Source: Oxytricha trifallax (Eukaryota > Ciliophora > Spirotrichea > Sporadotrichida > Oxytrichidae). From it: a stretch of 64,000 nucleotides of DNA. The DNA is taken from assembly GCA_000711775.1 (NCBI GenBank), contig ARYC01017919.1:1-64000 (forward strand). The letters run 5' to 3'. Below the pieces are notes generated by a model. The model saw only the letters and a list, made by a program, of their open reading frames with translations, was not told where the DNA came from and searched no databases. Position 1 is the first letter of the stretch. Each line of letters begins with the position of its first letter. The position numbers and the translations under genes were made by a program. Of the stretch, positions 1-14,226 are shown one piece after another.

Positions 1-113
1 TAAAAAAAGCCAAAAAATACCTCGAAGAGCTCATGAATGACATTAATTAATAACTTTTCAATCTCGTTAATAATGTGAAGCCTGAAAGAGAGGCTAAAAT
101 CTTTTTCAGATGA
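1..113 (+). CDS. 3' end of a zinc-knuckle/coiled-coil family gene (partial)
   Basis: The last 36 codons of a gene that enters from the left edge, ending at TGA 111-113. From base 3 onward it is identical in DNA to the end of the gene at 1621-2472, so it is the C-terminus of a near-identical paralog or an exact duplicate. Visible residues include a KYLEELMNDI segment and the terminal KIFFR. TAA codons are read as Gln. The N-terminal zinc knuckle would lie outside the window. Function unknown. Confidence 0.6.
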
Positions 114-402
114 ATCGCCTATTTTATTTAATTTCCTTAATAAATTCATTTTTACTACTGTCTATTATTGAAAACTCCATAATTTTATTTCTTCTAAGCA
201 GTTCTCCTCATGTTTTCCTCTAAATCCTCGATTTTAAGCGTAGTCAAATCATTTTAATTGATCGTAGTTATTGGAGAGCCCAAATCTTCGTCAAGTTTAT
301 GATTAAATCCATGTGTGTTGGGTGAATTAAAATCTATCGTGGTTGTGTTTGCACTTTCACTTGGCCTTTAATTATGAGTTTGTGCATTTTTCGTGTGGTA
401 AT
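3..402. repeat. 400-bp direct repeat, copy 1
   Basis: I see no mismatch against 2362-2761 (offset 2359). The unit holds the tail-to-tail 3' ends of two convergent genes, with both TGA stops 32 bp apart. Identity breaks sharply at 402/403. Confidence 0.85.
146..402 (-). pseudogene. Truncated duplicate of the C-terminus of the 2505-3594 gene
   Basis: On the minus strand this is base-for-base the last 257 nt (TGA at 146-148) of the coiled-coil gene at 2505-3594. At 403 the identity stops abruptly and the sequence beyond (403-640) has no coding continuity with it. It is therefore a 3' fragment left by a segmental duplication, or an assembly duplication. It lacks a start and most of the coiled coil. 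Confidence 0.6.
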
Positions 403-1620
403 AATTTTCATCATTATCATCATTCAATACCCCAAAACCTATAGTAAATCTATACTTATAAATATATCTTATCAATCATCATAGAATAAAGAAATATTTA
501 GTGAAACTCTTGATTAATCTGGGTGGGAAGTAATGATAAATTAAATCTTTGCACCAATAGTCCAAATAGATTTAAGAATTTTTAGGGAATACCTCATAGC
601 AAAATTTTGTATTTGATATAACTTATTTTGCTCGTATCATTTTTTTTAACATTAAAGCTAGATAAAAATTAAAATCATTAAATCTAAGTGGCAAGGTTGA
701 AAAAATATGCCCATTATTGAAGCAACATACATATATTCTTGTCCGATAAGTATTGCATCATTTTGAATACTATTCCCTATTCTGAATGTGTAGATGCAAG
801 TATTTTGAGAGGTAAGTTTGGCTTTACCATACTCTTTAAAATATGGATTACAAAGATTAACAAATTCAAAAAAGAAGTAACATAGTTATAGGAGAGTAGC
901 TCCAACCCTTCTCGCTTCAATGCATGGAGGTTCAACTTTACTTAGTGACTTTGGAATTCATAGAATGCTAAACGAAATCCCCTTTATCATAACTATAGGA
1001 TCTTCTCAGCATTAATGGGCACTACTGTGAGATTGATTTAAAGTCACATAATTGTATAATTTTACTTTATAATTAAATTCTTCCTTTCAATGAAGTTGAA
1101 AAATTGATTTTAATAGAGCATAAAGAGAAGAGATATTCTTAGTGACATGATATTTGCCTGGAATTAACATCACAGCTTTTTATGATAGAAAGATTCAAAG
1201 AATAGAATCGATTCAGTTTCTTCAGGCCAAAATATTAAGGGAAATGAGAAATATGACTAAATTATAAAATTATTTGACAAAAATGCCGAGAAATGGGGTG
1301 ATAGAAAAAGAAATCTACTAAGTTGCTCATAACACTATAGCATTGTTTAAATAAAAAATGATAAACTTATTGAATCTTTTTATTGATACTTCTGTCAATA
1401 AAATTACCCTCGTACTACACTTTATTCTTGTCGTCAGTGATTTAGAGTTTCCATACCGGGTTGTAGTTATTATCTTCAGGCTTTTACTACAATAAGAAAA
1501 TAAATGGGATGCGTTTATCTTTTCAATCAATTTGAATATTCAAAATAAAGGATGAAGGGATTATCATAAAAGCGATGAATTCCATAATAAGATATAATTT
1601 ACTTTACTTTCTACAATCAA
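403..1620. other. Gene-poor stretch with possible coding debris
   Basis: No complete gene. Roughly 640-960 on the minus strand stays open in one frame for about 95 codons and is less AT-rich than its flanks, with a motif EARRVGATLL and a hydrophobic tail. An overlapping frame is also open and no start or splice site is convincing. It could be a stray exon or a decayed gene. The remainder is AT-rich and featureless. Confidence 0.3.
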
Positions 1621-2472
1621 ATGAACTCAGAAGAATACGCACAATGCCAAAGATGCAAAAAGGATCTTACCGGATCTTGGTAATCAGAATAGAAAAGCAC
1701 ACCTTCAAAACTTTCAACTGGAATCAAGAAAGGGTTTTTCTTGGGAGAAAATTCAAACGAAATCTCAAGCTACTGCAGAGAATGTTTCAACAAAGAAATC
1801 ATGAATTTGAGTGTTGTCAAGAATCTTTTAATAAAGCAAGAAGAGGAAAAGCTCTTTCAATAACCAAAGTAAGACGAATTGATTCACTAAAGAGCCAAAG
1901 AATTGATCGCAAATGAATTAGAGAAAGTTTTCGCTTGGACTCCAACTATTGAAGCTGTAGACTACCACATTGAATTTATTGAAATGAGCAAGAAAAACAA
2001 GGTAAGAGAAGACTTCACGCAAAGACTCAAGGAACTAAGACAATTTATTTAGCTTCTAGGCACTGAAACTTATGTGAAGTTTTCTGAAGTGGGCAAGTTA
2101 GAACAAAGACTCAGTGACTTGAAATTTGGCGACAAACCAAACAAAGAATTCACAAAACTTGACGGAGATGTTCAAATTAGACTTTAACCAGTGATTAACT
2201 ATTTCATAGAAGAGAAACTTCAGTACTTGCTTGAACAATCCAAAAATAATTTGCAAAAGCATGAATAATTCTTCCAAGAGTTCTAGTAAGAATTTAATAG
2301 TAAAAGCAAAAATGAGCAGGTTAAATTCAAGAATCATTACAAGACCAACGAATCTTTAAATAAAAAAGCCAAAAAATACCTCGAAGAGCTCATGAATGAC
2401 ATTAATTAATAACTTTTCAATCTCGTTAATAATGTGAAGCCTGAAAGAGAGGCTAAAATCTTTTTCAGATGA
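1621..2472 (+). CDS. Zinc-knuckle/coiled-coil protein, family member 1
   Basis: 283 codons, uninterrupted, TAA/TAG read as Gln, TGA stop at 2470-2472. The start is the ATG directly before a CQRC pair. Residues 9-12 (CxxC) and about 55-58 (YCRECFNKE) form two Cys pairs some 45 residues apart, a likely single zinc knuckle. The rest is helical and Glu/Lys/Gln-rich, with a conserved ANELEKVFA...VDYHIE segment shared with the minus-strand gene at 8246-9166. Other relatives lie at 23357 and 25015, so this is a locally amplified family. No IES or intron is needed. Function unknown. Confidence 0.75.
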
Positions 2473-2761
2473 ATCGCCTATTTTATTTAATTTCCTTAAT
2501 AAATTCATTTTTACTACTGTCTATTATTGAAAACTCCATAATTTTATTTCTTCTAAGCAGTTCTCCTCATGTTTTCCTCTAAATCCTCGATTTTAAGCGT
2601 AGTCAAATCATTTTAATTGATCGTAGTTATTGGAGAGCCCAAATCTTCGTCAAGTTTATGATTAAATCCATGTGTGTTGGGTGAATTAAAATCTATCGTG
2701 GTTGTGTTTGCACTTTCACTTGGCCTTTAATTATGAGTTTGTGCATTTTTCGTGTGGTAAT
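2362..2761. repeat. 400-bp direct repeat, copy 2
   Basis: Second copy of the unit at 3-402. It covers the last 111 nt of the plus-strand gene 1621-2472 and the last 257 nt of the minus-strand gene 2505-3594. Here both genes continue normally past the repeat edges, so this is the parental arrangement. Confidence 0.85.
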
Positions 2762-3594
2762 TGTTTCCATTGGTCCTATTTGGTGTTTTTTTCTAATATA
2801 CATCAGTCTTTTCTTTTTAAAGCCTTGTATTTAAGTAATTTAGATCATCATTATCTTTTTTTAATTTATTGTTTTCATCTTTCAATCAACATAAGTAAAA
2901 TTCTTTTATTTAAAAAATATAACTTCTTTATTTTAAAATGCCTAAATTTTTCTTTTGTACTTTTCAATTTCATCTTTATAAATTTGTTGCCCTTAAATCT
3001 GAGATTTTAAGTTATCTATTTCTGATCTTTACTTGTTTTCATTGATTTTTAATTGATTATTTTCATCTTTCAATAATTTAATAGCTCTTTCTTATTCAAT
3101 ATTAGAATATTATAAATCTTAAATTTGCTTTTCTTATTTACTTATCTTTTCTGAAGCATCTCTAAGCTATTACTAATCTTTTTATAAACAAATATCTTTT
3201 CAATGATAAATATAAAATGTACTAAGTAATAACAAATCATATATTATAATTATTATATTAATATCATAAAAATCTGCAAAAGATTAGAGTTCAAATTAAG
3301 GCTTATTATGATTATTATAAGTCATTTAATTAGGTTTGTATTTATATTATACTTAATAAGTATCATTATGATGATCTTAAATTACTTATTGATTTGCCTT
3401 TTCATAAGCCTTTTGATCATAACTATCGAAATTTCTTGTTTAAATTAAATTTATTAGAAAGAAATTATTTTGAAAAATTATTTGTAAAAGATTTAAAGTA
3501 ATAAATGAAAATTTAATGTAATTTATTTATTTTATTCAGTTACTTAAATATTTACTTGGTAGAGAGTCTAGTTTTCTTAAATTAAATCCATCAT
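2505..3594 (-). CDS. Coiled-coil protein with an IES
   Basis: Starts at two consecutive ATGs (3592-3594) and ends at TGA 2505-2507, tail-to-tail with the 1621-2472 gene. The first exon is short (begins MMDLIQENQTLYQ). A GT-AG intron is likely at 3410-3555, although a CAA pointer at nearly the same place also fits. An IES at 3191-3259 interrupts the middle. The body is a Gln/Lys/Glu coiled coil with two LKDENN repeats; the tail is Asn/Thr-rich and ends NSRQQQK. After removing intron and IES, one T is missing near 2884 for a continuous frame of about 291 residues, so a homopolymer indel is suspected. No recognised domain. Confidence 0.6.
3191..3259. other. IES, pointer GATATT (69 bp)
   Basis: On the minus strand, GATATT closes one coding block and recurs where the frame resumes; the segment between has an in-frame TGA and no GT-AG ends. 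Excision leaving one pointer restores FYDI followed by CLQKD in frame. Confidence 0.7.
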
Positions 3595-3631
3595 ATTATC
3601 ATTACTTTGAAAATTATTAATCTTTTTAAGA

Positions 3632-6622
3632 ATGCCAAGACCAAATATGAATTATGATGAGTTCTATGAAACTATGAAGTGGGCGCTTAGCTTCAGCTGG
3701 GACAAAGAAAAAACCTATATAGGTAAAAATCAAAACACTGTCCAAAACCCATTAGAATTAATTAAGCAATACCCAAATACTGATATATTCTGGGCAATAA
3801 TTTCAGCCCAATATTTCCCCTTCAAAAGCTTTGAAATTGCCAAAAGCCCAGATCCTCTCAAAACTTTAATAACATAACATATAGAAAGCTATGAACCAGA
3901 TATCAGTGATCTTCATTATGAAAATAGATTTTGGTTCAGAGATAGGAGAAAAATGTTCAATAAATTAAGAAAAGCTTACATACCTCAAATCATTACAAGA
4001 CTCCAGAAATAGCATGATGATAAGATTATGAGATAAATGAGGGCCTAAAATTCGTAAGGAAGTAATTCTCAGTAAAATAAATCAGTCTATAGCTGTGATA
4101 ATTCTTCAAATAACTAAAAGTAAAACTCTCAAAATAATAGTCAGGATGTATAAAGTAACTCTCAACCAAAATTTGAGCTAAAATTAAGTGACTTTAAAAA
4201 TATGCCACTTGATGAACTGATTGATGATTACTTGACTGAGGAATTAGAACATATAGAAAAATCAAATAGAAAAGACATAGAGAACATCTTTAAGAAATTT
4301 CAAAACAGTTATAGAAATGGGAGAGATAAAGATAAATGGATAGATGATCCAACTCTCCCTGAATTCTATTACTAGTAATCAAAGTATTTTATAAAAGATA
4401 TGAAGCAAAATTATAACTATTACTTCAAAAATGGTAAGAACTTGCTTCTTGACATTTAGCATTAAAACCTCAATGAAGATAAGATCTTGGAGACTATCTA
4501 TAAAAAGACTACTTTTAAGCCACAAGATTATGAAAATTCGAACTTTAGAGATACCATTTTTTCTGATCACTAAGGTTCAAGAGTATCAAGTCCTAATCCC
4601 ATGACCCCATCTTAAAAGAGACCTCGTAGTAGTGCTTACGGAAAAGACTCAAATCAAACTTAACCAATTGCATAAAATCCTTCTAGAAAAACTAAAAAGA
4701 TTCATAACTCAGCGTAAGGAGATGACGATTGCTGTTTCGTTTGTGGTGATGGAGATTATGAAGATGATAATTTAATTGTTTACTGTGGGAAGTGTAATAT
4801 CTCTTCACATCAAAAGTGCTACGGCATTGACAACTTAGATGACGATGTTGATTGGATTTGCAATAATTGCTAGGCTTTTGGCTAAGAAAGTGGATTGAGA
4901 GTTTAATGTGCATTATGCATGTAAATTGGTGGAGCTATGAGACCTGTAAACTATAAGAGAATAGACTACGCCTCAAAGATACATAAAAACAAGTCTGTGA
5001 TGATAGGAAATCCATAGCAACTAAAATAATTTTTTACTGAAGTTGACTATAACATCAGGTGTTCTTAAATATTGAAGAGAGAAAGTTTGGCTTTTGAGCT
5101 AAACAATAGCATTTCAAACTCTTAGTCAAAATCTCCCTAACCAGCTGATTAAATTATCAACGAAAAAACTAAAGAAGAAAGTGGTACTGAGCCTTTCAGA
5201 TTAAAATTAGAAAGATCTAAAAATTAAGAAAAAATTTAAACTCAGTATATCTGGGTTCATTAAAACTGTGGGCTTTGGCAATCATTTTAATGTCCAATAA
5301 TAGAAGTAGAAATGGTGTTTGATGTTAAGTAGTTTGATTACAGAAATTGTCTTGCTGAATGTGAATTTTGTAAAAACAAGTTAGAAATCGAGATCAACAG
5401 ATGTACGCCTAAATATAAATGCCAAGAGAGTCAATGCTGGACTAACTTTCATATTGAATGTGCAAGAAGAAACTAGAGAGTCTTTGAGATTGAATCAATA
5501 GAAACAGGTTATAAATTCACACCTATATATTGTAAACAGCATGAATTTTAAAAGAAAAATAGATATCTGTAAGAAATTAAATAAGCAAAGGAACACGAAC
5601 TAAGTATTTTCGCTAAGAACATGAAGTAATGCCTGAGGAATAATTTTGAAATTAAAGATGCAATCGTGAGAAAAGAAATGGGAATAAAATATAAGATGCT
5701 ATATGAACCAGATACTATCAAGCCTAAATAAAAAGCCTATTATAATGCCTAAACAGACAAAGGAGATTTAGTCAGGAAATGCTTGAGATTCATTTATGAA
5801 TATAACAACACGAACCAAAGAGCAGCATAGAAAAAGAAAGGCGACAGTATTGATGAAAAAGCAATTGTTCTTTAAAAATTAGAGATTAAATAAAAGCTTT
5901 AATGGGGATTTATCAGGAAGTAGCTTCCTTTAATAGAATCTTCTTTTAGATACAAGAACTTTGATGGACCCTAGGCTTTTAGAGAATTCAAGAAGATTGT
6001 TTCAAGTGAGGAAAAATATGACCAGCTTTTCGACTTATTTTACTAAGAGACTAAGGCAGATAAAATAATTAGCAAACTAGATGAAGTTGCATTTTCTTAA
6101 TCAATCACCGCTGATCATTACTTACTAGGCAAACGCAAAATCCTAGAAAAGTAGTAAGTAACACCACCAGAAAGCCAGAAGAAGATTGTAAAGCCTTAAA
6201 AAGTTAAAGAGTAGAAATTTGAAGAAAAATAAAGAATTCTAGAAAAGAGACCTTAAAATAAAAATATTCAAATAAGTTAGCCTAATGAAAGCATTTTAAA
6301 TCCAGAAGAAGAAATTTTAAATTTTGATGATCCCAAACATCTGACATAATAATAAATTCCCCAAAATAAAAATATTCCTTCAACTCGTAAAAGGGATTCA
6401 CGTTTGATTAAAGAATATGATGATAGTTTAAATATCGATGATGATGATTTGTCATTAAATTCACTAGATTACTATACAGATGAAGACGGATAGTAGCAAA
6501 GAATATACTTTGGCTTAAATAAGAGATTTAAAGCTAATAGGGAATAAAAAGAATATCTGAATACATATTGGTTAAATCGATAATCCACTACTTCTTCAGA
6601 AGAAACTAATGATTTTATTTGA
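3632..6622 (+). CDS. PHD finger plus extended PHD (PZP-type) chromatin protein
   Basis: 996 residues in one uninterrupted frame, with no intron or IES, which is unusual beside its IES-bearing neighbours. Residues 1-130 are a Trp/Phe-rich N-terminal region without a recognised domain. A canonical PHD finger lies at about 367-410 (CxxC, CGKC, H-x2-C, C-x2-C). It is followed by a CALC zinc knuckle and an extended PHD ending near 641, with WVHQNCGLW, CEFC and FHIECARRN. This PHD-knuckle-ePHD order is the PZP module of BRPF/JADE-type and related chromatin readers, which bind histone H3 and DNA. The C-terminal third is charged, Gln-rich and acidic (IDDDD). I infer a nuclear histone reader; no catalytic domain is visible. 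Confidence 0.85.
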
Positions 6623-8060
6623 TTAATTATTAAATAATAATTTTACTTACATGACAAAAACATATCATATTTCTTCTTAATTTATAGGGATACTTTATAA
6701 AAGTAATTTCTTGTTTAAATATTTCTTTGATTGTCAGATTTGTTTTATTCTATGATTTATGTGTCAAAGAACTCTGTGACTTGAGATGTTTGGTTAAACT
6801 TCATATCAAATTGCTAAGTATTGAGGGTAGGAGGTATCTCCTCTGTAGCATAGGATTAAAAGTTATCTCCTCCTCTCATTAAGGGTCCCAGAACAAATGC
6901 GAAATTATTGCCAACTCCAACTGACATAGATTCTTTTTCTTAGATACAGGAGAGTATAGTTGGATATAACTTTGGTTATGAGTCACCAGATCCGATTTCA
7001 TTGTTTGTATTAGCTCCCCATACATAAGCTTTGTTTTGATGATCAATTAAAACACTGAAGCTTCCTCCAATCTGAATACTTTTGAATTGAGACGTTTAGC
7101 ATTTATCTTTGGGAAAGTGCTGTTGAGTTGGTATCAAGTATTCCCCAAAAATACCTGTTCCCCAAACAAACAACTCATCTTATTCTGTAATTGCAGCTGA
7201 ATATTGCCAAGCAGAAATTTAATTAACCTTGCTGAGATTCTTGATTTTCTCAGGTACATATAAATTAGACTAATTCCCAGTTCCAAGCTACCCAAAGCTG
7301 TTTCCTCCTGTAGAAAAAACTTCTTTTGAATGTGTCAGAAACAAAGAATGAAACTTTCCGCAACAAACTTTCTTAACACCTTACCCAGATAGAGCCGTGA
7401 TAGACTGTGGAGACAATATCCTATCATGTTAATTGCCTTGACCTAAACCTAATTATCCAGCCTTTGATTCACCGCACCCATATACTCTTTAATTTTCAGC
7501 TAAGAATAATGAATGCCTATTTCCTGCTGCAATATCAACAATTCTCTCATGTTAGAGTGCTTGTATTATTTAAGGTTTATCACACATTCTCGCATCTCCC
7601 AAGCCTAATGCACCATAAAAGCCACCTCCCCATGCATATATTTCTCCTTTCCTATTCAAAGCCATAGTATGCTAAGATCCACATGCGACTTGAACGATAT
7701 CTTGAATGCCCTCAACTAAACACGGCACGTTTGAGCTTTTAAGTGTTTTCTCTCCTATTCCTAATTTACCATCCGCATTAGATCCCATACAATAAACATG
7801 CCCTACTTATTCAGCTATGAAAGCAGTGTGCTCGTCCCCACAAGCAATATAATTTATGACGATGTTGAAGGAACAGATTTTAGGCATGTGATGAATAGTT
7901 TGCTCTAAACCTACCCCTAATTACCCATAATAATCATCTACAGAATAAATTACCTCCCATTATTTTACTTACTTCCCCAAACATAAATTTCCGTAAACTC
8001 TGCATTATCTTCAGTGTATGAGTTAGCATCATTTAATTTGTGATTTACACTTTCTTCCAT
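6623..8060 (-). CDS. RCC1-repeat (regulator of chromosome condensation-like) protein
   Basis: Starts MEESVNHK at 8060. At least six RCC1 blades are visible, with cores such as YYGQLGVG, NADGKLGIG, FYGALGLG, KAGQLGLG and SFGQLGTG, alternating with CGDEHT, CGSQHT and CGKFHS strands. The family forms seven-bladed propellers; members include Ran exchange factors and many scaffolds. The sequence does not say which kind this is. The frame is off by one G near 7960 (three Gs where four would keep NNGEVIYSV in frame). The frame stays open to the end of the convergent PHD gene, so the true stop is uncertain and lies between about 6622 and 6800. Confidence 0.75.
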
Positions 8061-8245
8061 GATTAATTTTCAAATTTAAATTAAATTTAGATTGAATTAA
8101 TTAAAACGAATGAAACTAATAAACGAGTAAAATAATTATTATGAATCAATTTATAAATTAAATTATATTTTAAAAGTGAATCCAAAAAATAATGATATAG
8201 ATAAAATCTTTTTATTTATAATTAAATAATATAAAATTAATCATT

Positions 8246-9166
8246 TCATTATTAAATTTCCATTTTTTCTTATGGTTATGGCAATGTCTAATAGATAATT
8301 TTGACTGGATTATTGACTTTGAAGTCTCTAATTGCTGACTCGATCGTTTCAATAAGAACTTATAGGTCTCTTTGGTATCTCTTTGTGGTCTCTCTTTATA
8401 ATTCGAATGTAGGCATAAGCGCCTCCTTCAATTATTGTGGAAACTGAGCAAATTTAATTTCGGATTGATTTTAATATAAAGTGTGCCACTTCTTGTACTT
8501 TTTGGCAAGTTCCAATTAGAAATTGAGTTTGCTCTTGTAGTATTTATCGAATAATGGCTTCATTTAATCTTATTTGGATGTATCAATTTGCTTATAAATG
8601 TGGGCATTGTCTAATTCAGGTTCTAACAAGTTTGAGTATCTATTTTTGCTTAGCTCATCCTCAAATAATGCAAGATTTTACAATTTAAGAGATGCATCTT
8701 CTCCGCAACATTCAAGCCATTGTTTAAGTTAAATAAACTTCATCATGATTTTCTCTCTAGCTTCGTTTTTCTTACTCATAGATATTAATTCAATGTGATA
8801 GTCCACTGACTAGATTTCTTCTGTAAAAGCAAATACTTTCTCGAGTTCATTTGCAATGATTTCTTTAGCTCTGTTGTCAACTTTTTAAGTTAAATCTGCA
8901 CTATAGAAACTCTATTCAAATAATTTCTTATCAATTTCGTGATTCTTTATAAGTTCTTTCACTACTTCTGTGTTCATGATTTCTTGATTAAAGCACTCCT
9001 TACAATAGGTTGTTATGATGTTTGAGTTCATTCCTAGGAAATAGCCGTTTTAAACTTTTGTAATGATTTGAGAAGAATTGGAGAGAGAGGTAGATGGTTG
9101 AAGTTGTCCAGTTGAAGGTTTTCTGCATACTACACATTTAGTGGGGGTGGATTTAAGGCTTTGCAT
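8246..9166 (-). CDS. Zinc-knuckle/coiled-coil protein, family member 2
   Basis: 306 residues, uninterrupted, TGA at 8246-8248. Two Cys pairs, CVVC at residues 11-14 and YCKECFNQEIM at about 55-65, match the spacing and wording of the gene at 1621-2472. The shared core continues with IIANELEKVFAF and VDYHIELISMSKKN. The rest is predicted coiled coil. It diverges from the RCC1 gene with 185 bp between starts and stops. It lacks IESs. Function unknown; the family resemblance is read directly from the translations. Confidence 0.75.
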
Positions 9167-9359
9167 TTGATTAGTTTGAATTTAAATGAAAGAAATTAAA
9201 ATTATATAAATTTAATTAATTGCAATATATTAAAACCATTTTGCATATCAGTGATTTAAATATGCAAACTGTTTGAAATATTTAATTTTTGCATTGTTAA
9301 CCATATTTTTAAGAGTGATTGATAGATTTCAATGGAATTATATTATAATTAATAAATCA

Positions 9360-10883
9360 TGTCATAACCTAATCAGCATAATTTCTCAAGTAATGCTTCC
9401 CGATAGTATTCTCCAGTTCTTGATGAAAAGCTACAAACTTGTAATACTTTAACATATCACAATTTAATAAATTATTAGGATATTCTTTGGATTTTGATAT
9501 TGCCAAGTCAAGTTTTATTTTAAATATATTGATTAATTAATTTTATAAAGTGGGAAGAACTCAGATAATAGCTAATAATTTTCATAATCAAATAGTAGGT
9601 CCCAACTATATATATTCCAATAATAATTCTATAGATTATGCTTCTTTTAATTCATTCCATAATTTGTTAGATTTCTTATAATCTTACTTCTTTTTTAGGC
9701 ATGTTTAATCAAACTTTTTTTATAAATTTTGTTGTTGTATATCTTTATAAAAAACTCAAAAGACCCACTAGAAAAGAAACCTGTCTAATTCAATAGATTT
9801 ATCCTCAATGCATATGCTTAACTTCTAAAATCTATTAAACACCTAATAAACTCACAATGATGATTAGTCAAGTTCCAATAATAGCAATGCAAATAAATCT
9901 AATAAATCTTCTTAGAATTGTAATTCACTTTAAATATCAATAAATTCTGAAAATTTTAGAGAAACTGGACTTTGAAGTGATCAGACATCTGCCAAAGGTA
10001 TTTAACCCCAAATAGGTTAAAAAGAGGGAGAGCGAAAGATGTGAAATATGTTACATCAAATATAGTATGACTGCAGGAGTGAAGAAACATCATTGCAAAA
10101 GATGCGGCAAATGTGTTTGTAATAAATGCTCTGCTAATCAAAGACCATTCACAATGATATAATAGGTTATTTTTAATAAGAGATTTGTTAAAATATCACA
10201 AAAATATAAGTATATTTTCATGACTTTAAGATTATCTTAAAGCGATTTGAAGAAATAATATCGAATTTGTGACTACTGTGATACTGAAATGCAAAATTAC
10301 CATGTATATTATAGATCTTATATAATTTCATTTTTTATAGATAAAAGGAAATATCAATTCCGTCTTGATAGCTTAGAGAGAACAGATTGAAATTTGCAAT
10401 GACAGATTAGAGTAATTAGATTCAGAAAATTTAGATAAAAAGATGAAATATCAAAATAAAACCATGATTTTTATTTTTTGCTCTTAATAATTTTAAGGCA
10501 TATAAGATTTATATATTTTAAGAATCAATTATCAAGACTAAAGAGATAAAATGACTTTATTACTTGAAAAATCAATGACTTCTAAGCAAGACCTAGAATA
10601 AAACATTCAGTTCCTGCGTAAAGACCTAGAGAGACTAAACTCCTAAAGAATAATATTACACTAGGAAATAATTTTGCAGGAGAGAGTTTTAAGGGAAAGT
10701 GAACATGAAAAAAACAAGTTAATTAACTAGAAGAGTGTGAAATTAAGTCAATATGCAGATAAGGAACGCATATTGGATGACAAAGAATTTCATAATTCGG
10801 AACTCAAGAAAGTCATTGATACTTAAATACAAAATTAAATAAACAGAATTATAAGTATTTATAAAGTAAATTGGTAATATTGA
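9360..10883 (+). CDS. FYVE-type zinc-finger coiled-coil protein
   Basis: A FYVE-like finger sits in the middle: CEICYIKYS, then KKHHCKRCGKCVCNKCS, and after an interruption RICDYCDTEM. The basic (R/K)HHC(R/K)xCG signature is the phosphatidylinositol-3-phosphate-binding motif of FYVE domains, so an endosomal membrane role is inferred. Upstream is a low-complexity Ser/Asn-rich region; downstream is about 180 residues of coiled coil ending at TGA 10881-10883. A GT-AG intron fits at about 10310-10340 (after QNYH). Between the Asn-rich part and the finger (about 9955-10040) the frame must shift once, so an indel, IES or intron is unresolved there. N-terminal exon boundaries are uncertain. Confidence 0.65.
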
Positions 10884-11015
10884 ATTTTAAATATTTAACA
10901 AAGAAATTTGAGCCCCTTTTATTCTTTAAATATTTAAGATTTCATGAGCAGTGGATTCAAGAAGATTAAATGATGTATTAAGGCTTATTTGATAAAAAGA
11001 ATTTCTAATATTTAA

Positions 11016-12716
<1,701 letters not shown>

Positions 12717-12895
12717 ACAAAATGTTAATGAATACCAAGTGGCAACAGTGAATTAATATAATTGTGACTCATTTAAATATTGAAGGTAGTATTAATAGAT
12801 ATAAAATTATACTAAACTACGCATCTAGAAAATCATTCTATGATCAATGAATTTGCATTATTCTTTCATTATAAAATATGTTATTTATATATCTA

Positions 12896-14140
12896 TCATT
12901 ACAGTTTATTTTTATTAGCTCTATTGAGATCTCTAAACATTTACCTTTTTCTTTCTAATTCTACAGCTGATTAACCTTAGTCCATATTATTATTATTGCT
13001 GTCTTATATAAGTTCTTCAAAACTTTAGCTATCACTCTCCCCTTCAGATTTAACTCTCTTAATCTCAATGGATTCTATGATTTGTTTAGACTGCTTATTT
13101 GACTTTTGGTTTTTCCTCTCCAGTGAAGATATTTCTTTGGTTCTTCTTGAGCTTGATAAATAAACCAATTAAAATCTAAAATTTTTAATTAAATTTTATT
13201 ATTAACATTTTGAACTTATACTAAAAAAATTATAAATATAGCACATTAAAAATCATAGTAGTAAAAAGATTAATATAATATTCTATATTTTTATAAAATA
13301 TATTTTCTCACAAATTACCTAAAATTCTTTTTTAATTAATTGTTAAATATAGATATAGATATAATCTTTCATATTAGCAATTATTAAATATTCTATCAAT
13401 TTCTCCATTAATTATTAATATACAAATATTGGGAAACTATATTTAAAAAAAGTTAATAAGGATTATAAGCAAATGCTATATATGAAATTATCACTTTATG
13501 ACTTACAATAATTAAAAAAGTTATTTTTTTTAAATTATCACATTAAAAAATAATAGAGCATTCTCATTAAATTTCTTTAGGTAGATTTAATCATAACTTA
13601 TTGTATAATAAATTATTGAAATAAATAAAAATTATTATGGGATTAAGATTCCATAAGTTCGCTTTCCTCATCATTTTCTTGAATAGCAATTGGAGGGTTA
13701 CTTGAACTCCTCGCAAAAGAAAGTTGAGTATTTTTTGGATTACTAAACCTTATTGGAGTTTTATTCCTTCCATCATAATTTTATGAGGATTTCCTTCTAT
13801 CATGAGCAAATGAATTCAATACACTCTCATTCAATAGTTAAATTATCCAAAATATGATACGATTTAGATTATAGTATATGAAAATTATACTCGCTATTAT
13901 GTTCATCAATCTGTACTTTGGCCATAGCATCCATTATAATCTTAAATTTTTAATTTCTCATCTTGTCCAGTCTCTTCTATTCCTCACTGAGCTTGTAGAG
14001 CTCTTTCATTTATTGTTAAGCACTAGTCTCAGAAAGCACTGAATTTCTAAGTGACTCACTTTAAGGATCTGTCTTGTCACTGACCACACTTCGCTTAAGT
14101 TTTTGTATTTAAGACTGTAAAATTCCTTTTCAGGTGTCAT
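12896..14140 (-). CDS. Unrecognised Ser/Gln-rich protein with two IESs
   Basis: Starts MTPEKE at 14140 and ends at TGA 12896-12898 (final KNKLQ). Two pointer-bounded segments (13156-13620 and 13826-13889) interrupt it; excising both leaves 716 nt, one base short of 239 codons. The missing base falls in a T run near 14118 just after the start. The product is about 238 residues: a short coiled coil (MKELYKLSEEQKRLDKM), a Ser-rich middle and a basic Lys/Gln tail. No domain is recognised. It diverges head-to-head from the Rdx-arginine kinase gene, with 86 bp between start codons. Confidence 0.6.
13156..13620. other. IES, pointer TTTATTTAT (465 bp)
   Basis: A 9-bp word (plus strand ATAAATAAA at 13156-13164 and 13621-13629) flanks a very AT-rich block. 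Removing one copy plus the block joins SHNNFYL to SSSRRTKE in frame. No splice-like ends. Confidence 0.8.
13826..13889. other. IES, pointer GAG (64 bp)
   Basis: On the minus strand GAG ends one coding block (EHNSE) and begins the next (SVLNSF). The intervening segment contains an in-frame TGA and lacks a GT donor. Confidence 0.65.
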
Positions 14141-14226
14141 GTTCAATTTATAGGGTGTTTATAAATAAAGAATCTCAAATAAAATATAAAGAATTTTACA
14201 AATAATTTAAATTAAAGATCTTAAAG

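Noticed and set aside
640..960. Possible Kelch-like or transposase exon on the minus strand
   Set aside because: Only one suggestive motif, two overlapping open frames and no exon boundaries; left as unassigned debris.
3632..6622. Numerous TAA and TAG codons suggesting pseudogenes
   Set aside because: They are Gln in this nuclear code; only TGA ends genes, as the RUVBL2 and TEBP-beta frames show.
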